A stretch of DNA of 64,000 nucleotides, from positions 248,001-312,000 of the forward strand of contig NZ_JAQSDA010000028.1 of the NCBI RefSeq assembly GCF_029945685.1, read 5' to 3'. The notes under the pieces were generated by a model. It worked only from the letters and a program-made list of their open reading frames with translations. It made no database searches and was not told where the DNA came from. A program made the position numbers and the translations under genes. This document shows positions 51,452 to 61,135 of the stretch, one piece after another (position 1 is the first letter of the stretch; each line of letters begins with the position of its first letter). This DNA is from Polaromonas sp. GTDB taxonomy: Bacteria > Pseudomonadota > Gammaproteobacteria > Burkholderiales > Burkholderiaceae_C.

Positions 51452-52858
51452 ATGAGCGAGACCTTATCCGACGATCCCCAGGCAAAACGTCAGCCAACGC
51501 CGCTTTCTGAAGCTCAACTTTCCCCAATCGCTCCCGCCCCGGCCGCGCGCCCCAGTTGGGGCGAGACCCTGCGCGTCTACCTGGAAGCCCCAACCCTGCG
51601 CATGCTGCTGCTGGGCTTTTCCGCCGGCCTGCCGCTGCTGCTGGTGTTCGGCACGCTGAGTTTCTGGCTGCGCGAAGCCGGCATTGACCGCACCACCATC
51701 GGTTACCTGAGCTGGGTCGGGCTGGCTTATGGCTTCAAATGGGTCTGGGCACCGCTGGTGGACCGGCTGCCGATTCCGCTGCTGACGCGCCTGCTGGGGC
51801 GCCGGCGCAGCTGGCTGCTGCTGTCGCAGTCCGTCATCATGGCGGCCCTGGTCGGCATGGCGCTGACCGATCCCAAAGTGGCCCTGCTGCCGGTGGTCTG
51901 GTGCGCGCTGGCGGTGGCCTTTGGTTCGGCCACGCAGGACATTGCCCTGGACGCCTTTCGCATCGAGTCGGCCGACGTGCAGCGCCAGGCCGCGCTGGCG
52001 GCGGCCTACCAGACCGGCTACCGCATGGCGATGATCTGGGCCGGCGCCGGTGTGCTGTGGATCGCCGCGCGGGCCGAAGTCGCCGGTGCGGGCGGCGTCA
52101 TCGGCTACCAGCACGGTGCCTGGCAGGTCGCCTATTTCGCGATGGCGGCGTCCATGCTGCTGGGCGTGGTGACGGTGCTGTTTTCACCCGAGCCTGCGCC
52201 GCGCGAGCTGCCGCCCGCGCGCAACGCCGCCGAGTGGCTGAAAAGCGCGCTGGTCGAACCCTTTGCCGACTTCCTGCGCCGCTACGGCAAACAGGCGGCG
52301 CTGATCCTGATGCTGATCGCCGTCTACCGCATCAGCGACGTGGTGATGGGCATCATGGCCAACCCCTTCTACGTCGACATGGGTTACACCAAGGACGAGG
52401 TCGCGGCCGTCACCAAGATCTACGGCGTGATCATGACGCTGGTCGGTGCTTTTGTCGGCGGGGCGCTGGCCATGCGTTTTGGCGTGATGCGCGTGCTGAT
52501 GCTGGGCGCCGTCCTGAGCGCCGGCAGCAACCTGCTGTTCGCCTGGCTGGGCTCGCTCGGCCACGATGTCCATGCGCTGATCTTCGTGATCTCGGCCGAC
52601 AACCTGTCCAGCGGCATTGCCTCGGCGGCCTTCATCGCCTACCTCTCCAGCCTGACCAATATCAACTATTCGGCCACGCAGTACGCCTTGTTCAGCTCCA
52701 TGATGCTGCTGCTGCCCAAGTTTCTGGCAGGTTACTCGGGCACCTACGTGGACGCGTTTGGTTACAGCAGCTTTTTCACGGGAACGGCCTTGCTGGGGGT
52801 GCCGGTGCTGCTGCTGGTGTGGCTGGCTTCGCGCATGAAAATGCCTCCAAACCCCTGA
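51452..52858 (+). CDS. ampG: AmpG-like MFS permease
   Basis: MLLLGFSAGLPLLLVFGTLSFWLREAGIDRTTIGYLSWVGLAYGFKWVWAPLVDR. Confidence 0.93.
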   Translation: MSETLSDDPQAKRQPTPLSEAQLSPIAPAPAARPSWGETLRVYLEAPTLRMLLLGFSAGLPLLLVFGTLSFWLREAGIDRTTIGYLSWVGLAYGFKWVWAPLVDRLPIPLLTRLLGRRRSWLLLSQSVIMAALVGMALTDPKVALLPVVWCALAVAFGSATQDIALDAFRIESADVQRQAALAAAYQTGYRMAMIWAGAGVLWIAARAEVAGAGGVIGYQHGAWQVAYFAMAASMLLGVVTVLFSPEPAPRELPPARNAAEWLKSALVEPFADFLRRYGKQAALILMLIAVYRISDVVMGIMANPFYVDMGYTKDEVAAVTKIYGVIMTLVGAFVGGALAMRFGVMRVLMLGAVLSAGSNLLFAWLGSLGHDVHALIFVISADNLSSGIASAAFIAYLSSLTNINYSATQYALFSSMMLLLPKFLAGYSGTYVDAFGYSSFFTGTALLGVPVLLLVWLASRMKMPPNP

Positions 52859-52893
52859 TCCAAGGGCGCTGGCAGCTATTATTTTCATAGCAC
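52838..52893 (-). repeat. ~60 bp dispersed element, family 1 (copy 10; overlaps ampG stop)
   Basis: reverse complement gtgctatgaaaataatagctgccagcgcccttggatcaggggtttggaggcatttt. Confidence 0.85.
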
Positions 52894-53129
52894 TTGAGAC
52901 GTCCCCGGCGAGCCGGCCCGGGGAGCTGCGACGGTTTACCTAACTTTACGGCGGCTTTAACGCGACTTGTTGCGCCGGGCGCACCATGAGGCAGTCATTT
53001 GACGAAGGAGCCTCCATGAGTGACCGACCCCCCAGCCCTTTCACCACCGACGTGCTGGCGACCAGCCCGGCGGCTGGCGCCAGTGGCTACACTGACCAGC
53101 ACTCCAGCACTCGCCCAGAGAATCCGCCC

Positions 53130-53840
53130 ATGACACAGCAACTTCTGATGATCGAAGACGACACCCGCCTGGCGACCATGGTGGGGGAATACCTGCGCCA
53201 GTCGGGCTACGGGTTCACCCACGCGGTCGACGGCGGCAAGGGCCTGGAAGCACTGCAAAACTGCAAGCCCGATCTGGTGATCCTCGATCTGATGCTGCCC
53301 GACATGGACGGCCTCGAAGTGTGCCGGCGCATCAAGGGCCTGGGCGGCGACGCCGGCCGCACGGCCGTGCTGATGCTGACCGCCAAGGGTGACCCGATGG
53401 ACCGCATTGTCGGCCTGGAAATCGGCGCCGACGACTACCTGCCCAAGCCCTTTGAGCCGCGCGAACTGCTGGCCCGCATCCGCGCCGTGCTGCGCCGCGG
53501 CGGCGAGACCGCCAGCACGGGCGGCAGCCAGCAGGCCATGCGTTTCGGCTCGCTCGAGATTGACCGCGATGCGCGCACCGTGTCGGTCTCCGGCAAGGTC
53601 TGCGAGCTGACCTCCTACCAGTTCGACCTGCTGGTGGCGCTGGCCGAGCGCGCCGGCCGCGTGCTCTCCAGGGACCAGATCATGGAAGCCGTGCGCGGCC
53701 GCGAGCTTGAGGCTTTTGACCGTTCGATCGACGTACACATGGGCCGCATCCGCAACGCCATCGAGCTCGATGCAAAGGACCCCAAACGCATCCTGACCGT
53801 GCGCGGTGTGGGCTACGTGTTTGCCAAGCAGCAGGATTAG
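53130..53840 (+). CDS. OmpR family response regulator (RstA-like)
   Basis: MTQQLLMIEDDTRLATMVGEYLRQSGY...DLMLPDMDGLEVCRRIK; winged-helix C-terminus. Confidence 0.95.
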   Translation: MTQQLLMIEDDTRLATMVGEYLRQSGYGFTHAVDGGKGLEALQNCKPDLVILDLMLPDMDGLEVCRRIKGLGGDAGRTAVLMLTAKGDPMDRIVGLEIGADDYLPKPFEPRELLARIRAVLRRGGETASTGGSQQAMRFGSLEIDRDARTVSVSGKVCELTSYQFDLLVALAERAGRVLSRDQIMEAVRGRELEAFDRSIDVHMGRIRNAIELDAKDPKRILTVRGVGYVFAKQQD

Positions 53841-53853
53841 GGCCTTACACACG

Positions 53854-55059
53854 ATGTGGTCACGTTTTACCTCGCATCTGTATGTCCGGATCTGGCTCGC
53901 CGTGGTGGCCACTGTGGTGGTGCTCGCCTTTCTGGTCGGTGCGGCCTGGCAGCTGAGCACCGACCCGCCACAACTGCCGATCCGCGAAGTGCTGGTGCAC
54001 AACGCTGCCGGCGAAGTCATCGGCAGGGCGCAAACCAGAGCAGACCGCAAACGGGGGGACGACCTGGAGTTTGATGTGGCGACCAGGGACGGCCAGACCC
54101 TGAACCTGCAGCTGCCCCGGCCCAAACGCCCGCCTGGCAGCTCCTGGACCCGCCCCCCCTTCGGCTTTGGCTGGATGCTGGGTGTGGTGGCGCTGGCTGT
54201 CGCGCTGGGCGCCTACCCCATCATCCGCCGGCTGACGCAGCGGCTCGAGGGCCTGCAGCGCGGCGTCGAGCGCTGGGGCAGCGGCGACCTGTCGGCCCGC
54301 GTGGCGGTCCAGGGCAGCGACGAAGTGGCTTTTCTGGCGGAGCGTTTCAACCACGCGGCGGAGCGCATCGAGACGCTGATGGAGTCGCAGAAAGCCCTGC
54401 TGGCCTCGCACAAGTCACTGCTGGCCAACGCCTCGCACGAGCTGCGCTCGCCGCTGGCGCGCATCCGCATGGGCCTGGAATTGATGGGTGGTGGCGCCGG
54501 CTCGACGCAACGCGCCGAAATCTCGCGCAGCATCAACGAACTCGACCAGCTGATCGACGAAATCCTGCTGGCCAGCCGGCTCGATACCAAACAGGCCGAC
54601 GCCGAACCGTTCGAGCTGCTGGACCTGACCGGTCTGGCCGCCGAGGAATGTGCGCGGGTGCAGGCCGAACTCGGCACGGCGGCCCAGACCGAAAGCCTGA
54701 CGCTGCAGGGCTCGGCGCGCCTGTTGCGCCGCCTGATCCGCAACCTGCTGGAAAACGCCAGACGTTACAGCACCGGCGCAGTCAGCCTCGAGCTCAGACA
54801 GACCGGCGCGGGGCCACAGCGGCGTGCCGTGATCCGCGTCAACGACCACGGACCAGGCGTGCCGCCGGACCAGCGCGAACGCATTTTTGAGCCTTTCTAT
54901 CGCCTGCCGGGCGCGAGCGAACGCGAAGGCGGTGTGGGCCTGGGCCTGGCGCTGGTCAAATCCATCACCGAGCGCCATGGCGGCAGCGTGCGCTGCGAAG
55001 CCCGGCCGGGCGGCGGCGCTTCATTTGTCGTCGAGCTGCCGATGCCCGTGGCGGCCTGA
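53854..55059 (+). CDS. sensor histidine kinase (RstB-like)
   Basis: LLANASHELRSPLARIRMGLEL; NLLENARRYS; GVGLGLALVKSI. Confidence 0.95.
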   Translation: MWSRFTSHLYVRIWLAVVATVVVLAFLVGAAWQLSTDPPQLPIREVLVHNAAGEVIGRAQTRADRKRGDDLEFDVATRDGQTLNLQLPRPKRPPGSSWTRPPFGFGWMLGVVALAVALGAYPIIRRLTQRLEGLQRGVERWGSGDLSARVAVQGSDEVAFLAERFNHAAERIETLMESQKALLASHKSLLANASHELRSPLARIRMGLELMGGGAGSTQRAEISRSINELDQLIDEILLASRLDTKQADAEPFELLDLTGLAAEECARVQAELGTAAQTESLTLQGSARLLRRLIRNLLENARRYSTGAVSLELRQTGAGPQRRAVIRVNDHGPGVPPDQRERIFEPFYRLPGASEREGGVGLGLALVKSITERHGGSVRCEARPGGGASFVVELPMPVAA

Positions 55060-55341
55060 CGCCAACTTGCCCGCGCCGACGGCCTGCACCCACCCGGCAT
55101 CCCAGACCGGGGCCGGGTGAGGCCTCCTCTGACGCACGCGTGAAAAAGTCTCGTTTTGCAACACTGTTGTGCAAAAAAAGCGACATCCCTCCCCCAAATA
55201 GGGGATGCCAGAAAAACTATCCCCCCTTTAAAGTCAAGGTGTTGCTGTGACAACACCGATCGCTGAAAAAAAGAAAGCGGAAGACTCGAAATCGGTCAAC
55301 AGATCATCAGTCTCAACGACGTCCCTCAAAAGACCTGGCAG

Positions 55342-55367
55342 GGCCACCGAAAGGTGGCCTTTTTTTT
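55342..55367 (+). terminator. intrinsic terminator, candidate 3' end of an orphan small RNA
   Basis: GGCCACC-GAAA-GGTGGCC stem-loop followed by T8. Confidence 0.88.
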
Positions 55368-55441
55368 GCCCCGCTACACCTGCCGGTGTCTCGTTTTCCC
55401 CGGGTTACCATCGCCAGCTACTTCATTGCAGGAGTTTCAGC

Positions 55442-56059
55442 GTGAACACCCACCCTCCGTCCAGGCCCGCGAGCCAGGGCTTCTCCCTCCCGGCCCCGGA
55501 GCGGCTCCCCATGCTGCCGGCCGAAGCCATGTCCGCCGCGCAGCGTGAAGCGGCCGAGGCCCTGATTGCCGGGCCGCGCAAGGCCGTGTTCGGCCCCTTC
55601 ATTCCCCTGCTGCGCAGTCCGGCGCTGATGTCGCGCGTCGGCCAGGTGGGCGAGTACCTGCGCTTTGACAGCGTGCTGGAGGTGCGCATCCGTGAGCTGG
55701 CGATGTGTCTGGTCGCGCGCCATGTGTCCAACCAGTTCGAATGGCTGATGCATGCGCCGCTGGCGCTCAAGGCCGGCGTGCCGCAGGACAGCCTGGAGGC
55801 CATCGCCGCAGGCCGATACCCGCACAGCACCGCTGCTGACGAAGCGGCCATGGTGGACTTCGTGACCGAGCTGCTGCAGCACCACGGCGTGAGCGACAGT
55901 TCGTACGCCGCAGCCCTGGCGCTCTTTGGCGAACAGGGTGTGGTGGAGCTGACCACGCTGGTCGGTTACTTCACGATGGTCTGCTGGGTGATGAATGTGG
56001 CGCGCACGCCGGGCCAACCCCAGCCGGACTTCAGCGCCCTGGCGGCCTTTCCGGCCTAA
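55442..56059 (+). CDS. carboxymuconolactone decarboxylase (AhpD-like) family protein
   Basis: LRSPALMSRVGQVGEYLRFDSVLEVRIRELAMCLVARHVSNQFEWLMH; GTG start proposed. Confidence 0.85.
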   Translation: MNTHPPSRPASQGFSLPAPERLPMLPAEAMSAAQREAAEALIAGPRKAVFGPFIPLLRSPALMSRVGQVGEYLRFDSVLEVRIRELAMCLVARHVSNQFEWLMHAPLALKAGVPQDSLEAIAAGRYPHSTAADEAAMVDFVTELLQHHGVSDSSYAAALALFGEQGVVELTTLVGYFTMVCWVMNVARTPGQPQPDFSALAAFPA

Positions 56060-56221
56060 GGAAGCGCTGAATAAGTCCTTGCGGAGGCGCGGCAGCCGGA
56101 TCGGGATGGGATGCAAGGCGGATTTGGCAGCCAATAGCTGGCTATTGGCAAGAAATTCAACGCAGCAGGCCGCCCGAGCCCGGCTGATCGCGCGCCGCAG
56201 GGGACTTGTTCAGCGTTTCCC
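56060..56221. repeat. Inverted-repeat element, family 2 (copy C)
   Basis: ggaagcgctgaataagtccttgcgg versus reverse complement ggaaacgctgaacaagtcccctgcgg at right end; central palindrome gccaatagctggctattggc. Confidence 0.85.
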
Positions 56222-56227
56222 CAAGCG

Positions 56228-57247
56228 TCAGGACGCCAGTGCCGCAAGCACCCGCGCCGCACTGATGTCGTTCAGGCAGCGCGTGTGGCCCAGCGGGCAT
56301 TCGCGCTCGAAACAGGGCGCGCAATCGAGCGGTGGCTGGTAGGCCGCATCGTTCTTCAGCCAGAGCACCGTGGCTTTTGCACTCAGCGGCGGCGTGTGCA
56401 GCGGGCTCGAGGAACCGAAGATGGCAACCTGCGGTACGCCAAAGGCCGCCGCCACATGCATCAGGCCCGAGTCGTTGCTGACCACCTGGCGCGCCGCCGC
56501 GATGGCGCACAGCGCCTGCACCAGCGTGGTCTTGCCGGCCAGATTGATGCAGGCACCGGGTCGCACCGCATTCGCGGCGCTGGCGATCTCCTCGCACAAC
56601 GCCGCTTCCTTGCCCGAGCCCAGCAACACCACCGGCAGCGCCAGGCTTTGCGCCAGTTCGGAAAAATGCGCAGCGGGCCAACGCTTGGCCGGCCCGTATT
56701 CCGCGCCCGGCGCAAAAACGTCATAACCACCGCGCGCAAGGCCGAGTTCGGCCAGCGCCTGCGCCACCTCGGCCGCGGGCATCTGCAATTGCGGCCGGTC
56801 CGCGTCCAGGTCGGTGTCGCCGCTGAGCGCTGAATAAAACGCCACCATGGGCGGGCGCTGGCCTTTGGCCGGATTTTTCAGGCGGTGCGTCAGCAGGCCG
56901 ATACGCGCCTCCCCGAGGTAGCCGACACGTTTGGGGATACCGGCCAGCAGGGGCAACAAGGCGCTTTTCAGCGAATTGGGAAGCACGTAGGCGGTGTCGA
57001 ACTGGCCCGCGATCCGCTTCGCCAGCGCGCGGCGCCCCTTCAGCTGCAACCCGCCGTGGGCAAAGGGGAATTCGATGACCCCGTGCACCTGCGGCATGGC
57101 GCGGTACACCGGCGCCACCCAGGGCAGCGCGCCGACAGTAAGTTGCTCGCCGCGCGCGTGCAGGCGACGCAGCAAGGGCTCGGTCATGACCGCGTCGCCT
57201 ATCCACTGCGGTGCAACGATCAGCGTGCGGCCTGAATTATTCTGCAT
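56228..57247 (-). CDS. waaF: lipopolysaccharide heptosyltransferase II
   Basis: LIVAPQWIGDAVMTEPLLRRL; VVSNDSGLMHVAAAFGVPQVAIFGSSSP. Confidence 0.93.
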   Translation of the reverse strand: MQNNSGRTLIVAPQWIGDAVMTEPLLRRLHARGEQLTVGALPWVAPVYRAMPQVHGVIEFPFAHGGLQLKGRRALAKRIAGQFDTAYVLPNSLKSALLPLLAGIPKRVGYLGEARIGLLTHRLKNPAKGQRPPMVAFYSALSGDTDLDADRPQLQMPAAEVAQALAELGLARGGYDVFAPGAEYGPAKRWPAAHFSELAQSLALPVVLLGSGKEAALCEEIASAANAVRPGACINLAGKTTLVQALCAIAAARQVVSNDSGLMHVAAAFGVPQVAIFGSSSPLHTPPLSAKATVLWLKNDAAYQPPLDCAPCFERECPLGHTRCLNDISAARVLAALAS

Positions 57248-57347
57248 GGCTTTCCGTTCGCCCTGAGCTTGTCGAAGGATGTTTGCAAACTGCCATGGCG
57301 GGAGCAGGCTTCGACAGTCTCAGCCCGAACGGCAAGACAGGGCCAAC

Positions 57348-57557
57348 TCAATGATGACCACTGACGTGCTCGCCGTCCTTGAGCTTGTACAGCGTGCCGC
57401 AGTAAGGGCACTTGGCCTGGCCGGTGCGCGCCACATCAAGGTAGACCTTGGGGTGGCTGTTCCACACCGCCATCTCGGCCTTGGGGCTGGGGCAGAACAC
57501 GCCGCCTTGCGGGTTGAGGTCGCCGGCGAGCAGTTCAACGATGAAAGAGGTACTCAT
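57348..57557 (-). CDS. zinc-finger (CHCC-type) small protein
   Basis: HPKVYLDVARTGQAKCPYCGTLYKL. Confidence 0.9.
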   Translation of the reverse strand: MSTSFIVELLAGDLNPQGGVFCPSPKAEMAVWNSHPKVYLDVARTGQAKCPYCGTLYKLKDGEHVSGHH

Positions 57558-57559
57558 GA

Positions 57560-58513
57560 TCAGACCTTGGCGAGCCAGCCGGCGTATTTCGGATTGCGGC
57601 CGTTGACGATGTCAAAAAAGGCGCTCTGGATTTTTTCGGTGATGGGGCCGCGTGAGCCGCCGTCTCCCCGGTTGCCGATCTCGACGCGGTCCAGCTCACG
57701 GATCGGCGTGACTTCGGCGGCGGTACCGCTGAAAAACGCTTCATCGGCGATATAGATCTCATCGCGCGTGATCGGCTTTTCGCGAATCTCGATGCCAAGG
57801 TCCGCGCAGATTGAAAAGATCGTGTTGCGGGTGATGCCGTTGAGGGCGCCGGCGCTGGAGTCAGGCGTGTACACCACCCCCTTGCGCACCACAAACACGT
57901 TTTCGCCCGCACCTTCGGACACAAAGCCCTGCGGATCCAGCAACAACGCTTCGTCGTAGCCTTCGTCGGTGGCTTCCATGTTGGCCAGGATCGAGTTGGT
58001 GTAGTTGCTGACCGCTTTGGCATGGATCATGGTGATGTTGACGTGATGCCGCGTGAAGCTGGAGGTTTTCACGCGAATGCCGCGCCGCAAGCCTTCGTCG
58101 CCCAGGTACGCACCCCAGGGCCAGGCCGCGATCATCAGGTGGATGGTGTTGCCTTTGGGCGAGACGCCCAGTTTTTCAGAACCAATCCAGGTCAACGGTC
58201 GGATGTAGCAACTTGGCAGCTTGTTGACGCGCACCACATCCAGCGTGGCCTGCATGACCTCGGCCGGGGTGAACGGAATTTTCATGCGCAGGATTTTGGC
58301 GCTGTTGAACAGGCGCTCGGTGTGTTCTTCCAGGCGGAAGATGCCGGTGCTGCCGTCCTGCAGTTGGTAAGCCCTCACGCCTTCAAATGCGCCGCAGCCG
58401 TAGTGCAGGGTATGCGTCAGGACGTGGATTTTGGCGTCGCGCCATTCGACCATCTGGCCGTCCATCCAGATTTTGCCGTCGCGGTCTTCCATGGAGGGTG
58501 CTACTGGGGACAT
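57560..58513 (-). CDS. ilvE: branched-chain amino acid aminotransferase
   Basis: GKIWMDGQMVEWRDAKIHVLTHTLHYGCGAFEGVRAY; start MSPVAPSMEDRDG. Confidence 0.95.
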   Translation of the reverse strand: MSPVAPSMEDRDGKIWMDGQMVEWRDAKIHVLTHTLHYGCGAFEGVRAYQLQDGSTGIFRLEEHTERLFNSAKILRMKIPFTPAEVMQATLDVVRVNKLPSCYIRPLTWIGSEKLGVSPKGNTIHLMIAAWPWGAYLGDEGLRRGIRVKTSSFTRHHVNITMIHAKAVSNYTNSILANMEATDEGYDEALLLDPQGFVSEGAGENVFVVRKGVVYTPDSSAGALNGITRNTIFSICADLGIEIREKPITRDEIYIADEAFFSGTAAEVTPIRELDRVEIGNRGDGGSRGPITEKIQSAFFDIVNGRNPKYAGWLAKV

Positions 58514-58617
58514 GGTACTGATCCTGTGGTGAATGTCGTGAGAGGTTTCCCGGCCGCTGGCCCGTCGTCGGCCGCTGGCCGGACCGGAGAACCGGCTGAA
58601 AACCCGAAACGCTGATT

Positions 58618-59052
58618 TTACGGGCCGGGCGGCGGGCTGCCAGCGGCAGGCAGCGAATCGGCCACCGTCGGCCTGAAAAGCTCGTGGTGTGCCAGCTTGC
58701 CGCCCACAAAGGTGCAGGTGACATGTGACTGGCTGCCATCGGTCCAGCGAAACACCTCGGGCTGGGCGTCCTTGTCCGATTGCAGCGCCCCCAGGCTTCG
58801 GGTCATGGCCACCACATGCAGCAGCGTCATGCCCGGCTTGAGCTTGGCATTGAGCATGACGGCGCTGTCGGCATAACCGATGGGCCGGTTGGCCGCGCGC
58901 CTGAGCACCTGCATCATGCGGGTGAAGTGAAGCAGCAGCCACATCATCAGGCCGCCGACCGCAGCCGCTACACCGGCCCAGCCGAAACCGCGGTAAGCCA
59001 GCACCACCACGGCAACGCCGGCAATCGGAACAAAAATTTTCTGGAAGTTCAT
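58618..59052 (-). CDS. conserved hypothetical membrane-anchored protein
   Basis: MNFQKIFVPIAGVAVVVLAYRGFGWAGVAAAVGGLMMWLLLHFTRMMQVLRRAANRPIGY. Confidence 0.75.
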   Translation of the reverse strand: MNFQKIFVPIAGVAVVVLAYRGFGWAGVAAAVGGLMMWLLLHFTRMMQVLRRAANRPIGYADSAVMLNAKLKPGMTLLHVVAMTRSLGALQSDKDAQPEVFRWTDGSQSHVTCTFVGGKLAHHELFRPTVADSLPAAGSPPPGP

Positions 59053-59140
59053 GGCGCTATTTTCGCAGGCGCCGCGCGCCGCCTGGCTGCGGGGAGTGCG
59101 TAGGGAAGACCGCATGGCCGTGACTGCATGTTTCTTCAAG

Positions 59141-59201
59141 AGAAATCGGCCTTCAGCCCAGGCGGAGCGGGCGCCAACAGCTATATATTTAATAGCATTT
59201 G
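59141..59201 (-). repeat. ~60 bp dispersed element, family 1 (copy 11)
   Basis: reverse complement aatgctattaaatatatagctgttggcgcccgctccgcctgggctgaaggccgattt. Confidence 0.85.
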
Positions 59202-59227
59202 AGCCGCCTCCGCCATGGCGGCTCCCA

Positions 59228-60595
59228 CTATGCGAGGCTTCGCACGACCTCGATCGCCTGCTCCACACGATCGATCGCATGGATGGTCAGGCCTTCAATC
59301 GGCTTTTTCGGCGCATTGGCCTTGGGCACCACCGCCACGCTGAAACCCAGCTTGGCCGCTTCCTTGAGCCGCTCCTGGCCGCGCGGCGCGGGCCGCACCT
59401 CGCCGGCCAGCCCCACCTCGCCGAAAGCGATAAAACCCTTGGGCAGCGGCTTGCCGCGCAGGCTGGAGGTGATGGCCAGCATCACCGCCAGGTCGGCCGC
59501 CGGCTCGCTGATGCGCACCCCGCCCACGGCATTGACAAACACGTCCTGGTCCATGCAGGCGATGCCCGCGTGGCGGTGCAGCACCGCCAGCAGCATGGCC
59601 AGGCGGTCCCGGTCCAGGCCCACCGACAGACGCCGCGGACTCGGGCCGCCACTGTCTACAAGTGCCTGGATTTCCACCAGCAGCGGGCGTGTGCCTTCCA
59701 AGGTCACCATCACGCAGCTGCCGGGCACCGGCTCGCTGTGCTGGCTCAAAAAGATGGCGCTGGGGTTGCTCACGCCCTTGAGGCCTTTTTCGGTCATGGC
59801 GAACACGCCGATCTCGTTGACCGCGCCGAAGCGGTTTTTGATCGCCCGCACCAGCCGGAAACTCGAATGGGTATCGCCCTCGAAATAGAGCACGGTGTCC
59901 ACCATGTGCTCCAGCACGCGCGGGCCGGCCAGCGCGCCTTCCTTGGTCACGTGGCCGACCAGGATGATGCAGACGCCGCTGGCCTTGGCCGCGCGCGTCA
60001 GGTGGGCGGCGCATTCCCGCACCTGGGCGACCGAGCCCGGCGCCGATGTGAGCTGCTCGGAATACACGGTCTGGATGGAATCGATCACGGCCACGGCCGG
60101 CCGCGTGGCCTCCAGCGTAGCTAGGATTTTCTCCAGCTGGATCTCCGCCAGCACCTTGACTTGCGAGCCGTCCAGCCCGAGGCGGCGTGAGCGCAGCGCC
60201 ACCTGGGCGCCGCTTTCCTCGCCGGTGACGTAAAGCGTGTCGAGCTCCGCGCGCTGCAGTGAATCCAGCGCCTGCAGCAGCAGCGTGGACTTGCCGATGC
60301 CCGGGTCGCCCCCGATCAGCACCACCCCGCCTTCGACAATGCCGCCGCCGAGCACGCGATCCAGTTCCTCGTGGCCGGTGGGTGTGCGTGCCATGTCGGT
60401 CGCTTCGATGTCAGCCAGGGTCGCCACTTCCGACGGCTTGGCCAGTGAAGCAAAGCGGTTTTTCACCGGCGACTGGCTTTCCGCGACGGATTCGATCAAG
60501 GTATTCCAGGCGCCGCAATGCGGGCACTTGCCCAGCCATTTGGGGTTGGTGCCGCCGCATTCGGTGCAGGTATAAATCGTCTTGTCTTTGGCCAT
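59228..60595 (-). CDS. radA: DNA repair protein RadA
   Basis: YTCTECGGTNPKWLGKCPHCGAWNTL; GGDPGIGKSTLLLQ; KNRFG motif; Lon-like C-terminus. Confidence 0.97.
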   Translation of the reverse strand: MAKDKTIYTCTECGGTNPKWLGKCPHCGAWNTLIESVAESQSPVKNRFASLAKPSEVATLADIEATDMARTPTGHEELDRVLGGGIVEGGVVLIGGDPGIGKSTLLLQALDSLQRAELDTLYVTGEESGAQVALRSRRLGLDGSQVKVLAEIQLEKILATLEATRPAVAVIDSIQTVYSEQLTSAPGSVAQVRECAAHLTRAAKASGVCIILVGHVTKEGALAGPRVLEHMVDTVLYFEGDTHSSFRLVRAIKNRFGAVNEIGVFAMTEKGLKGVSNPSAIFLSQHSEPVPGSCVMVTLEGTRPLLVEIQALVDSGGPSPRRLSVGLDRDRLAMLLAVLHRHAGIACMDQDVFVNAVGGVRISEPAADLAVMLAITSSLRGKPLPKGFIAFGEVGLAGEVRPAPRGQERLKEAAKLGFSVAVVPKANAPKKPIEGLTIHAIDRVEQAIEVVRSLA

Positions 60596-60703
60596 GAGGT
60601 GATATTACTGTAGTTATTCACAGTACGGGTAAATCCCGGCAGGCAAGGACTGGGCAGGAAAGCATCATTTCATTTAACATGTTAAATAATTTCAGCCTTC
60701 CAC

Positions 60704-61135
60704 ATGACCACCCCTTTTACCCACCGCAATTTGCCCCGCCTGCTGCTGCAGGCGCGCGAATCCGTGATGGCGCATACCCGGCCGCGCCTGCGCGAGCACG
60801 CCCTGAGCGACCAGCAGTGGCGCGTACTGCGGGTGCTGGGCGAACACGGCGTGGTGGAAACCGGCAAGGTCGCGCGGGAAGCCTTCATCCTCGGCCCCAG
60901 CCTGACTGGCGTGCTGACCCGCATGGAACGCGACGGTCTGATCCGCCGCGCGCGGGACCCGGCCGACCAACGCCGCACCGTGGTCGAAGCCACGGACAAG
61001 GGCGTGCAGTTGGTCGAGACCCTGTCGCAGACGATAGAGGCGCACTACGCCTGGATGGAAAAAACATTGGGAAAGCAAAGCCTGGCACAGCTCTATGAAC
61101 TGCTCGACCAATTGATTGAACTGGAGCAGCCATGA
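60704..61135 (+). CDS. hpaR: homoprotocatechuate degradation operon regulator, MarR family
   Basis: MTTPFTHRNLPRLLLQARESVMAHTRPRLREHALSDQQWRVLRVL; upstream of hpaG. Confidence 0.92.
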   Translation: MTTPFTHRNLPRLLLQARESVMAHTRPRLREHALSDQQWRVLRVLGEHGVVETGKVAREAFILGPSLTGVLTRMERDGLIRRARDPADQRRTVVEATDKGVQLVETLSQTIEAHYAWMEKTLGKQSLAQLYELLDQLIELEQP

